DNA from: Harmothoe impar
Lineage: Eukaryota > Annelida > Polychaeta > Phyllodocida > Polynoidae
Direction: 5' to 3'
NCBI GenBank assembly: GCA_947462335.1
Contig: OX381713.1
Coordinates: 18,654,381 to 18,718,380, forward strand
Length of the DNA stretch: 64,000 nucleotides
The notes below the pieces were generated by a model. It searched no databases. It was given only the letters and a program-made list of their open reading frames with translations, and was not told the DNA's origin. Made by a program: the position numbers and the translations under genes. Shown here one piece after another: positions 24,725-35,732 of this stretch (the first letter of the stretch is position 1; each line of letters begins with the position of its first letter).

Positions 24725-27700
24725 TTATGTTGTAGTCTTATAGCGACTGGTGAAGGATGCCTGGGTGCTGACGTGACGTTCATCTTTCATTCTTGAGTAA
24801 TGCTTCGACATGTCAGGGCTATACCTAAAGATATTAAAAAAGACATTGTGAATTGGTAAAATGGAAGTGCTACAAAAGTCAAATCTCTGCGCTATAATTA
24901 TATGCTAGCCTCTGAGCTAAATGACCCTTTGGCCATAACATCATCTTGAAAGTGTGCATCAATGGGCTATTTACAAGAGACCAGAGAGTAAATAACTTAT
25001 ATCCTCATGGAACATGGTCGAAACCAGTGAATCAATATAGTAAATTAACCCTTTAAGGGCCGCTGCTGCCTCTGGTTAGCATCTAAAATACCCTTGAAAA
25101 ACCGCTGCTGCCATTGTGCAGCAAAATTGATACCCTAGGGCATCAATACCACTAAATTACAGCTCCTGCTATGAAACAAAGAATAAGAATTTTTGAATCA
25201 ATCCAAAAATATTTAACATTAATACTACGTCCCCTTGTCAAAAAGGGGTAAATTCTGTCTCTAATACAATTCATTTCACCCCTTAGCTACTATCCCGGGG
25301 AGCACATACTTGCAAAATTGCATATTACCATGGCGTAGGGCCGGTGGTTAAGTCCCAAATGACATGTTTCAAGGCCAGCAGGGAAAGGGTTAAGTAGAAG
25401 TAACATTGATATAATTATTACCTGGATGCAGGTGGAGTCCTGCCAAGTTCCTCAGCCATGGTGCGTGTGTAGTGTGCCCTGTTACCACAGCACAGTCCAA
25501 GGTACTGGACACCAAGAGCCCTTGCCTCTCTAGTAAAGTTAGCGATTTGTCTTTGACTGCAGAGGTGGGGAGATAGATCCACAGGGAATGCAGAATAACC
25601 TGATTCATGAAATATTGTAATAGAATATTTTAGACACATATCAAAGCTTGTTTATCAAAAGTTATTATGTATCTGTATCTGGATGTCAGGCCCATTGAGG
25701 ACCGCTCAGGTTTATTACCTGAAATCAAAAATGTCTTAAATTTCTGTGAGTTATACCGATCAAACATACATAATTCTTAGGAGGATTCCAAAAAGTATGT
25801 ATGCATGGTTTATGATGGTTTTTGATGACCCCTCCTCCACAGGGTGCAGGTCATCTGCAATACCTTCCACGTTCCAACCACTAAAATTCCAGTTGGATAG
25901 ATCCGGTTTTCTCAAAAATCATATATATGCGTACATAAAGAGCACGCTAAAATGGCTCTAGACTCCCCCCCCCTCCACCCCAGTTTTCATGTACGCTTTT
26001 GTATGCATTTGCCATGACACCCCCCCCCCCCCTTGGTGCGTACATACCTTATGAAAGCCCCCTTACAGACAACAGGGTCTGTCATATTGAAAGGATATCA
26101 ACATATTTTCCTTAAATACAATCCATATGTGCTATAAGACTGCTCAATTTTTTGCTTTTATATATATGTGTGACATGATCTGCGAAAAGGGACCTGAGTG
26201 CATGGTGCATTAAGGTCCTTTTTCCCAGTGTCTGTTTAGAAATAAAAAATTACATAGTTCAACTGGATGTGAAATAATCTAAGGTCATTGCCCTGATCTT
26301 CACTAGAAATAGATGACAAGAAATTGCTGTTATCAGTCATCATAATAAATTGGCTGTATCATAAAAAGGCAGGTATGCACAACTTCAGTTTATATAGATG
26401 AAAACTACGTAGTCATCAAGTAGTCAGCCCATCGAGAACCATGTTCTTATTTACCTGGATCATCAACATCGTCAAGGGCCTGGAAGGTTGGATGGTCCTC
26501 GTTTGTCCTATACGTGACAGGAAGAGCAGCTATGGGGATCTAAAGATACACACAAATCAAATTTCATTTAGTAAATTGATAGGGTCGAATCTGCTGATCT
26601 TAAAAGTATAGGGGATGGTTTGGTCAATTCTATTCTACCAACAATATATTGTAATCACTTTGGATTATATTTGTTGATATGTGATGATGTTTTAGAAGTG
26701 AAAAAAACCACAATACATCACAGTGCTAGACTTTGATATATTGACATTTGAAGATAGCACACCCTTATAACCATGGCTGCATAAGGTGCAAACTCTATTT
26801 ATTCAACATTTTTGAATTTTATGAAAAATTGACCAATAACATCCTGACCAATCTTCACAGATGTTTAGAGGAGATAATCTGTGACATAATCTATCCATAA
26901 AATAAGTAGTCATAGATGAAACCAATGAACCATCACTGATTTAGGAGAAAAACACTAAATGAAATAGTTGTATAATAGAGTAGGGCATAGTTTTTGCCGG
27001 CAACAAAACACAGTATCATGATTTTATGTAGTTAAATCTTTTGCCACAATGTGCTGTATGGATAGACCTCAGCTTATACATTCCAAAAGAATAGTTGCAG
27101 ACAATGCCTTAGTTCTATCTGAATAATCCGCACAATGCTGATGACGATAAGCCGGCAGTGGCAATTTATGTTATTACTAATTATGGCTGTGTCAATCACA
27201 GACACTGACGGGTGCAACACAATCATAAACTCCCTTACTCTGCATGCTTCTCGGACCTCTTTGATCAGAGATAGCATGGTTGCTGGTCCTCTTGTACAGT
27301 TAAGTCCAACAACAGCAGCTCCCGCAGCCTCTAGACGCTGACACGCATCTGTCAGAGACACCTTATCGAACAAACCCTCACGTTGAGAGGCAAGAGTAAT
27401 CACAGCTGGTAGTCCTGCAGTAGAAACCAGAAATAATTTCAGTTTTAATCTGTCGAAAAAAAGTTGAATTGAACACACTTGGTGTTGGGATTACAGAGAG
27501 GTCTATGAAGAAGCTTTTTAGATGTCTACTCATATATATATATACATATATACATATATATATATACATTCATTAATATATACTTTTTTATTTTACCTAT
27601 TTAATTCTTTTTTAATAAAGTGAATATACCAAACAATGCAGTCCCACATACCATTCCCAAACTCTTTGCATGCTTTCAGAGCTAGTTCTGCCTCTCCGTA

Positions 27701-28961
27701 TGTTTCAAATGTCTCACCAACTATGAAATCGGCACCTTCTTCAACGGCCCACCTAATCTGTTCCTGGAAGGGGGGATATAAATTATATATATGAATCAGT
27801 GAATTAAAGGGAAATACAAACCATTGGCCTAAAAAGACTTCAACTTGCTAGGGCTGAAGGCCTTGGAAAAGGGAGGCAAACTCAAGGTCCTGGGGGCAAG
27901 ATAGTCAATAGACTTGGAAGTTACCAGTACTGGTGGTTCAAAATTGTTAGTTGGAGTCAGGTTTAGCAGTTGGGTTGGCAGGATATTATCCCCACACATA
28001 TATAGAAAGTAATCTGGGTTTAATTCCTGGTACTTTTATGGCTACTTTCCCTTGACTTCCACATATATGATAAAAGATTACAAAAATTGGTTACCTTAAA
28101 GTTTTTGTAAAGTTCTTGCATTAGTTTGGTGTCCTCAGGGTTGTAGATTGTACTGTTACAGATGTTCCCTGCCATCAGTGTCTCAGTTTCATTTGCTGCC
28201 TCTCTTGCAATTTTCAGCGCTGTACGGTTCAACTTTTCCAGCTCACCCTCTCGTCCAATGAGTCGAAGCTTCTCACGATGCCCATAGTACTTAAAGAGAG
28301 ATGTGATGGAATGAATTACCATTAGGTAACATTTGATAAACATTACTGCACTGTTGATATTTTTCTAGGGTAACATTATTATGGACAGTATATAAAGGTG
28401 ACTTTTAGTAACAGGTGAAGACTGTAGTGGTCACTTAGAGACCAGAATCAGAACGGGTGACAGGCATTCTCTTCTCTGGAGTATTTCCACCCTGAATTCC
28501 AGGAAGGAATTCTACCACCAGGATGGGTGAATTACAATGGGAGAGAATTCTAGGAGGCAGAATTCCAGGGGGTCAAATGTGGGGTGAAATCTGCTTTACT
28601 TACTGTAAAGGCAAGGACCACATCACTGCCTGCATTGACAAACTCATAATGCATCTCCTTGACAAGATCAGGACGTTCCAGGACTACTTCTGGTACGTAG
28701 GAACCAATCTTCAACATTCCTCTGGCCTCAAACTCAAACAAGTAGCCCTCCGCCACAATGACACTTTCCCCATCTTGAAGACGCTGCACAAGACCTAGTT
28801 CAAAACTAACATCATTTTATCCCTTTCTAACAAAACTTTTGTTGTATTTCAATCAACTGATCACATCTATCATGGGATTCTCATAAAGATATATCATGCC
28901 TTCATATGATGTGTATTTATAACTAAACACTGCAAAAGACACACTCACCCTTCACTGGCAT
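24725..28961 (-). CDS. BHMT-like homocysteine S-methyltransferase, copy C
   Basis: Minus-strand exons in order: 28949-28961, 28604-28794, 28095-28289, 27652-27763, 27239-27414, 26455-26539, 25422-25599, 24725-24824. They total 1050 nt, or 349 residues, with GT-AG introns in the same phases as copy B. It starts MPVK and ends RYKTTT. Zinc ligands are GLNC Cys210 and GLCCGN Cys294-Cys295. Exon 2 encodes the same protein segment as in B. Small differences lie elsewhere, such as [11 protein letters not shown] instead of [11 protein letters not shown] in exon 5. A piggyBac-like MITE in intron 7 and another just beyond the stop are absent at the matching sites of B, so both arrived after the duplication. 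The polyadenylation motif used as a candidate in B is altered here (TTTACT on the plus strand), so the 3' end is less certain. Confidence 0.9.
25049..25389. mobile_element. piggyBac-like MITE (TTAA flanks) in copy C intron 7
   Basis: Flanked by TTAA at 25045-25048 and 25390-25393, with ends starting CCCTTT as in piggyBac elements. Copy B has the intact site GTAAATTAAGTAGAAG in the same intron (near 11350), so this is an insertion made after the B/C duplication. Confidence 0.88.
26168..26232. repeat. AAGGGACC hairpin family, copy 4
   Basis: GTGACATGATCTGCGAAAAG opening and AAGGTCCTTTTTCCCAGT closing arm. In intron 6 of copy C and absent from copy B. Confidence 0.72.
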
Positions 28962-29834
28962 GTCGACTTCTACTCTAGGTGCGTACTTTGGTTGGAAAAT
29001 GGTTCAGTGCTTCTGCCCTGATGATTCTTGTGAAGAGCCAAACATTTAATTGAGAGCGTTTAAGATTTTTCATGTCTAGACATAGGGTACTGTAATAAAT
29101 ACTAATGGCCACTTAAATTGCACATTAACTGTTAACTGTGTAACAGTATGAAATTGTTTCGAATCTGTGACGTTCTGGCAAGCCCCCTAAACCAGTGGGC
29201 ACGACACCCCTTAGTAAGTGACTAGTAAGCCCTGCACGGAAGTGTTTACTAACCTGCTAAAATGATATGCCAGCTTGCCCTACAAAGGCTGTGTCTCACG
29301 ACCTTGGGCCAATGTTTTTGTCTCTGACCGGGTGCCGTGGTCTTTCTTTAGCTAAATGGAGCCCCCTAGTGGCCAAAGTTGGTACTAAAAATCCTGCATG
29401 AAGGGCCCTTTTCCCCTTATTGATACACACTGCTCTTTAAAAAGGGCTTATACTTGTGCTACATGTTAGCACTTCATATTGTTATGGGAACCACCTTCAC
29501 TGGGGAAAACTTTATTGCAGGGGTCATCAATTAATTGTTTTTAATTCATGCATCTTTGTGTTATTTTCTCCAGTCTCTGCTTGGCCTAGCATAAAGATTA
29601 TCCTATGATATATGCATTGACATATTATGATCAGCATTCGTTCTGGAAACACATAAATATCAAGGATCAAGTCGTTATAAAATTGATCTTGCAATTTAAA
29701 CAGAAGGAATGGTATCAACATGCCTAAATTCCTATCGTAGAGGCCCATATTCACCCATACATACACTACTAAGTCAGCCTATAGTAGGCTATGAACTATA
29801 GGTTATCACTGTATGTCCCATACCTCAACCCAAG

Positions 29835-30110
29835 TCCTCAGTTTGCATACACTCTCTGCATAACTTAGACAAAGTCTTGGCTCCAAATGTATACCCCTTT
29901 TTAATACTAGATTAATTTTTTAAGCGGTCAAAAATGGTAACTAAGCCAATTAGACAACCCACATAAGGTTTGATCAAGGAAAGTCCTCAGTTTGCCCACA
30001 CATACATTCAATGTTTGGCTCCAAATTTAGCACACTTTCAATACTTAGTACATTGGATGAATTCTTAAGAGGTCAAAATGGTAATTAAGCTATTATTAAA
30101 CAACCCACAG
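29835..30110. repeat. Two tandem copies of a 140-bp repeat
   Basis: Units start at about 29837 and 29978 with CCTCAGTTTGC and share TTGGCTCCAAAT and GGTCAAAAATGGTAA. A third unit, split by a piggyBac-like MITE, lies at about 34505-34800. The dead LINE lies between units two and three. Confidence 0.65.
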
Positions 30111-31798
30111 AGGAATTGAACTGTGGAATAATCTATAATATGTAATAATGTATCCTGCCGACTGGCAACCTCGAGAGGGATATTCAGAGGCAAGGCCCTG
30201 AGCACTATTATCAATAATTTTAAGAACAGATTGCTGAAATTATTGCCCTGTAATGCAACTCTAGTATACACTGTGATGATATGTAAACTTACCTGACAGA
30301 ATAGGGACTGAAATATGTCTCAAATTAATTACAGTATCATCTACTGTTTTACCAGCTAAAGGGTTGAAATACACCCACCTGTCAATAATGTATGCACCTA
30401 ACCCTGCTGTCGTTTGTCTACTGTAACAAGCAAGATAATGCATGGCTACATAAGTAATTTCCTGGAAGAAAACAATGTGCTGAGCCCGACACAATTTGGT
30501 TTCAGAAAAGGTAGAGGCACTGCGAATGCAGTCTTCACAGTCCTGAAAGACCTGTTTGCAGCACTTGACGACAAGCTGATAACTGCTGCCTGCTTCGTCG
30601 ACTACCGGAAAGCATTTGACTGTGTAGACCATGTGATACTGATAAGAAAGATTGAGGCCCTAAACATGCCCAGGACAGTGAAAAGATGGCTCACAGCCTA
30701 CCTATCTAACAATGTAATGTATGCCGACGACATGGTACTATACGTCAGCCATGAAAACAGCACAACCGCCTAGCAATTACTGCAAGAGGACCTGACCCGA
30801 CTCCACCGTTGGTGTCTAGAAAACCACATGACAGTAAACACAGAAAAGAGCATGACTATGCTTTTTGGCAGCAAACATTACATAGAGCAGAGTGGGGCGC
30901 TTGAAATAAAGATGGGTAATGACACTCTGCCTTTTCACTGATACATATAGCTACCTAGGCATTGAACTGGATGGACGGCTTACTGTAAACCCCCATACTA
31001 GCAGGGTTAAGAAATCAAAAACGCTATTGACAGTTCGAACTGTCAATAGTGGAAAATATTTGTGGATCAACAAGGGAAAAGGGACCTCCGCGGGGGATTT
31101 TTAGTTCCAACTTTGGCCACCAGGGGGCTCCATATAGCCAACAATGTTCAAAATATCATAAAAATTGTTCTAAACTACTTTTTGATGGAGAATACAATAA
31201 GCCACTTTAGAAAATTCCAATTTCAGTGAAAACCTTCCATATTTGGAATGTAAAAAGAACGTTTTTGGGCCTAAATTGGTGTTTTTGCACGTGTTGGTTG
31301 CCATGGAAACAAAGTTTTCATTCTAAATTGAATTTTTCAAGAAATTAGTGATTACAGGCCCCACAAAGATTTCTATGCTGAAAACGGAATGTAAATCCCA
31401 TTTTAAGATTAAAAGCTGTGACCAAATGTTTGAAAAAGTTTGGATATTTGGGAATTACCGTAATTATGCTAATTAGATAGAGATATCTCTAAAACTAAGT
31501 AAGATAGAGCTTATTGGCATTTGAGATTTGACAGTGCCCACACATATTCAAGGAGCCAGTTCTCAAAAACTAGAAGTGGTATCTGCTAATGAAATACATC
31601 ACTGGAAAGCTGATGAGCTCAATTTTATAATTGAGTTTAACCTTTGGAGGACCCTTTTCCCTCGACTGTCCACATTTCTGTTATTGACAGTTCACACTGT
31701 CAACAGTGGAAATTATTCCTGTTATTGACAGTTCCTCATTGGAACTGTCAATAGTGGAATATTTCTGTCTTATTGACAGTTCCCACTGACATTTGAGT

Positions 31799-32640
31799 CA
31801 AAATCGGTTTTGTACCGAAAATCGGTTTTGTACCGAAAATCGGTTTTGTACCCGAAAGCTGGGACTCCACTCGCCGATTTTCTCTTCTGATCGGACCTAT
31901 TCTCACAAATCGGACCCAGGCAGATGTAAAAATAAACAAACCCTGAAGCATAGGGTCATTTATACCTACATCTTTTTGAGTCCAATTTGTGAGAATAGGT
32001 CCGATCAGACGAGAAAATCGGGTAGTGGAGTCCCAGCTATAATCGCGTACCCAAAATCGTTTTTGTATCCAAAATCGTTTTTGTATCCAAAATCGTTTTT
32101 GTACCCAAAATCGTTTTTGTACCCAAAATCGGTTTTGTACCCAAGATCGGTTTTGTATCCAAAATCGGTTTTCTTTCATAAATCTGCTTTGGACCCCTAA
32201 TCGGTTTTGGACCCAAAATCAGTTTTGACTGAAAAATCAGTTTTGCCCGAAAAATCAGTTTTGCTTGAAAAATCGGTTTTTCCAAAAATTGGATTTTGCC
32301 CCAAATATCGGTTTTCCCCGAAATCGGTTTTCCCCCAAAAATTGGGTTGCCCCAAACATTGATTTTGCACTAAAAATCGACTTTTCCCGCAAGATCGACT
32401 TTTCGACCAAAATCGACTTTTCGACCAAAATCGACTTTTCGACCAAAATCGACTTTTCGACCAAAATCGACTTTTCCACCAAAATCGACTTTTCCACCAA
32501 AATCGACTTTTCCACCAAAATCGACTTTTCCACCAAAATCGACTTTTCCACCAAAATCGACTTTTCCACCAAAATCGACTTTTCCACCAAAATCGACTTT
32601 TCCACCAAAATCGACGTTTCCACCAAAATCGCTCTGAGGG
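31799..32640. repeat. 18-bp minisatellite with internal drift
   Basis: Tandem units of 18 bases based on AAAATCGGTTTTGTACC change stepwise along the block to AAAATCGACTTTTCCACC. The first three units are separated from the rest by the foldback at 31857-32038. Because 18 is a multiple of 3, several frames on both strands stay open and yield repetitive peptides. They are an effect of the period and are not called as genes. Confidence 0.9.
31857..32038. mobile_element. 182-bp foldback element inside the minisatellite
   Basis: Arms of about 58 bases starting AGCTGGGACTCCACT pair with only a few mismatches around a loop of about 60 bases. It splits the minisatellite. Its ends resemble those of other foldbacks here (GGACTCCACTAG at 47593). 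Confidence 0.75.
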
Positions 32641-32644
32641 TTAG

Positions 32645-33183
32645 GACAGTAATGACAAGGAACTGTCAATAAGAGAGGAAATTCCCACTATTGACAGTTC
32701 GGTGAAGAACTGTCAATAACGGTATACTTTACCACTATTGACAGTTTGAACTGTCAATGAGAGAAAATTATTCCACTATTGACAGTCTGAACTGTCAATA
32801 AGAGGAATTTTTTTCCACTATTGACAGTTTGAACTGTCAATAGCTGTATCAAAGTGGGCCGGCTATTGACAGTTTAAACTGTCAATAGTAGAATTCAATC
32901 TTCTTATTGACAGTTCAAACTGTCAATTACAGAATAAAATTCCCTTATGGACAGTTCAAACTGTCAATACCAGGATATAATTCCCTTATTGACAGTTCAC
33001 ACTGGCAATAACAGATTAGTTTTCTCTTATTGACAGTTCCTTTTTGGAACTGTCAATAAGAGAATCTTTTTTCCCTTATTGACAGTTTGAACTGTCAATG
33101 AGGGAATTTCATTCTGTTATTGACAGTTTAAACTGTCAATAAGGGAATTTTATTCTGTTATTGACAATTCGAACTGTCAATAG
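32645..33183. repeat. Tandem array of about 13 palindromic units
   Basis: About thirteen 22-26 bp dyad units with core TTGACAGTT and AACTGTCAA are separated by AT-rich spacers. The typical period is about 41 bases, with two units enlarged by a longer centre. Centres vary (TTCGAA, TTTGAA, TTTAAA, TTCAAA) while the two arms of each unit stay complementary, which suggests selection or conversion on the pairing rather than on the sequence. Spacers resemble each other (GGAATTTTATTCTG-like) and are not unique. Confidence 0.85.
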
Positions 33184-34172
33184 TCACGGCCTTAAGGAAT
33201 CAGTGGGTAACAAGGTCTTCAAACTAGGAAGACTTAGTAAACGCATCCCCAATGACTGCTGCCTAGAGGTATACAAAAGCATGATCGCACCTGTAATGGA
33301 CTACTGTAGCTTCTACACCGGCAGTGTCTGCCAATCAGAACTAACCAAACTGCAGCGTCTCCAAAACTGTGCACTAAGGATCTGCACCAAGAGCAGACTG
33401 AGAGAAGTCAGTATTGATGCCCTACACACCACCACTGGGGTACTGAAACTGGACGACAAACGCAAGAAACAGCTAACAAAAATGATGCGGAAATCAGCAC
33501 TGCAAGGAGAAGCTATCACTGGAGCCCTGGCCAGAACCAGAGGAGACAGGAAGCTGAAGTTCAGAATAAGAAGACCCAAATCCGCGTTCTACCAAAAGAG
33601 CCTATATTACAGGGGTGTAGCCTTGTGGAATAAGCTAGATCTGCGGATACAACTGCTCAAGTCAGAAGAGGAATTCCGGAGGGAGCTGAACTTATTGTAC
33701 CCGGTCAACTACTAATCTCGGTACAACTATCTAAATGTACTAATAACTGGTCATGATTACTTGCTAATGATAATGATAATATCAATGTTATAATTGCACA
33801 CATGAATCGGTCCTAATGAAAATGATAATGTCAGTAATGATCCAATGACGTCATGCGTCGTGCGCCATGCTTGAGTATTATTCACATACTATAAATTATG
33901 TTCAAATTGGCTAATGAAACTAACTGTAAATAATAATGATGATGGAAATCGTTAAACATCACATGCTAAGGATGGAGAAGAAGGGAGAAGAAGAGGAAAC
34001 AATTAAGCAACATTGAACACCAACAGTATATTGGTGCGCATATAACTAATCCCATTAAAAGACTGCTTAATGCATCAGAATCTGAATCGTATATCCAGTT
34101 AAGATCATTACATCACAACACATGTAAAGTATTCCGGCAGAAAGCGTCGAAAGATGCTAGGACCAATAAAAG

Positions 34173-34197
34173 ATTCAATTCAATTCAATTCAATATG
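34173..34197. repeat. (ATTCA)n LINE tail
   Basis: Four to five units of ATTCA after AATAAAAG. Taken as the 3' terminus of the LINE remnant that begins at 30414. Confidence 0.7.
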
Positions 34198-34585
34198 AAT
34201 TTAATTATAATTGTGATGTGAAATGATAATGGTATTTGTATCATTGAGGCCTGCTCCTATAAATGGATGCGTGGATTATGGTATAAGTGCCAACATGTAC
34301 TGTAAATGAATAACCGGTAATAAATAAGGATGTACATGGCCTAGCGATCATGCAGGAATCTATTGTACACTTCTGTCATCCTTGGAGACGTCAAATAACA
34401 TTGTGACTCTATATGATAATTCCATCGTTCATATTTGTCTTTTTGAATTGTACTGTGTTTAGAAAATCATCTTATGAAATAGACACTTTATAAACTCAAA
34501 AATCAGGTTTGATCAAGGAAATTTCTCAGTTCGTAAACAAACTTATGACACTTTTTAATAATAAATACACTAGATTAATTCTTAA

Positions 34586-34754
34586 CCCATTGAGGCCAGC
34601 CCGAGAAAATAAATTCTAGTCAGGGGGCCGGATTTTTTCCCAATTTTCTTCCCTGGGGCCTTGGGTTTCCTAAATACCATGGAGTTAACTCAATTATAGT
34701 CGACATCCTGCCAGGGGTGGATGTCGATTATAGTCTACATTCGCCCTAAATGGG
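34586..34754. mobile_element. piggyBac-like MITE (TTAA/TTGA flanks)
   Basis: 169 bp, ends CCCATTGAGG and CCTAAATGGG, flanked by TTAA (34582) and TTGA (34755). Uninterrupted relatives of the host repeat occur at 29835-30110, which shows the boundaries. Confidence 0.75.
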
Positions 34755-35370
34755 TTGAGAGTTAAAAAATGGTAATGAAGTCAATTAGACAATTCCGCCA
34801 CATCACTGAATGAATCATGATCTGAGAGGTATGGTTTATCAGCTGGATTTAAGGTGGGTCGCTACCCTTTCTTCAAAGTTAACAAAACGTTTTTTTCTAT
34901 GGACAGTCTGAATCATATAGAATCGGAAAATGAAAAGCAACATGGGGGGTCCCAACCTAATTTTTCAAATACAGAATTTTGAAAAAATTTATTTATTTAC
35001 ATTTCTCTCTAAAAATGAGAAAAAAGAGTGAAAACTTCCATAATTCTTTTTCACATCAACCATTATGCAGAGAAATGTAAAACTTCACATGTGAAACGCC
35101 TATATGTCCCACTTTACTGTAAAAAATATTTTACAGTTATATATCATGGCATTCTGGGTAAAAATGTTGTTGCCTTATTGGCTAAAAACAGTACTCAAGA
35201 TTAACTTCCCACACATATTTTAAGTTTTTTGGCTTTTGAAGTTAAGAAATATTGCAAAATCTGTCTAAATCTTACATTTGAAGCTAGATAATGATTTATT
35301 GGTAAATAGTTTCAATGTTCTAACTTTTGATAAAAATAGCAAATTTCATTGGCTACAAAATATTTGTGGT

Positions 35371-35436
35371 ATGTACTGGGAAAAGGGACCTTAGTGCACC
35401 CTGCACCAAGGGCCTTTTTTGCAGATCGTGTCACAT
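35371..35436. repeat. AAGGGACC hairpin family, copy 5
   Basis: GTACTGGGAAAAGGGACC to AAGGGCCTTTTTTGCAGATC, followed by GTGTCACATA. About 300 bases upstream of the UDP-glycosyltransferase start. Confidence 0.72.
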
Positions 35437-35732
35437 ATCAAATATTCAAAGTCCAGTAAAACGCTCGATTTTGCTTCAAATCTCCCAATAATATTTTAAC
35501 ATAGCTTAGTCAGCATGTATGTGTGTCAGATTATGCAATATTAGCCGATACATTTTAAGCTATATGCAGAGATACCTGCGCTGTGTGTCCATATTCAAGA
35601 GTTGGTGATCCACCTTAAACTTTTAAGAACACAATTATTTGGAATATCACTATAATTATCTGATAGGAGAACCATAACGTGTGGGCTTCTGGGATGCAGT
35701 AAACCGAATTATATCATCTACGAACATACATC

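Larger units (their letters stand above)
22320..29062. repeat. Segmental duplication, unit 2 (contains copy C)
   Basis: Partner of 10224-16337. It starts at TCCTGGTATACTGGCATCAA in the 3' flank and carries at least four insertions not present in unit 1: 22384-23374, 23536-23878, 24302-24588 and 25049-25389. Confidence 0.85.
31024..33183. mobile_element. Palindrome-bounded composite element nested in a LINE
   Basis: This 2.16-kb block interrupts the LINE reverse transcriptase. Each end is one near-perfect 26-bp palindrome (31024-31049 and 33158-33183) of the form CTATTGACAGTTCG plus its complement. In order it holds 630 bases of unremarkable sequence, three more palindromes (31679-31795), an 18-bp minisatellite with an embedded 182-bp foldback (31799-32640), and an array of palindromes (32645-33183). 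No transposase frame is seen. It resembles foldback-type elements whose ends are built from subrepeats, but no target-site duplication was resolved. Confidence 0.6.
30414..34196 (+). pseudogene. Dead CR1/jockey-like LINE with nested insertion
   Basis: The reverse transcriptase is recognisable from 30414 (FGFRKGRGT, CFVDYRKAFD). A deletion then joins AYLSNN directly to MYADD, removing the GVPQGS block. The frame also carries a stop just after 30770 and a shift near 30940. At 31024 it is broken by a 2.16-kb element and resumes at about 33184, with the C-terminal blocks ARTRGDRKLKF and YRGVALWNKL up to the stop at 33715. The 3' untranslated region ends in an (ATTCA)n tail at about 34173-34196. 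Short tandem 3' tails instead of poly(A) are typical of CR1/L2-type LINEs. The 5' end is truncated. Confidence 0.85.

Noticed and set aside
32255..32672. Open frames encoding repetitive peptides such as KIDFST or VEKSIL repeats
   Set aside because: They follow from an 18-base tandem repeat, occur on both strands and in several frames, and have no splice or start context.
32645..33183. Resemblance to a CRISPR array (short palindromic repeats with regular spacers)
   Set aside because: Spacers are similar to one another, the repeats are full dyads with variable centres, there are no cas genes, and the surrounding DNA is animal.
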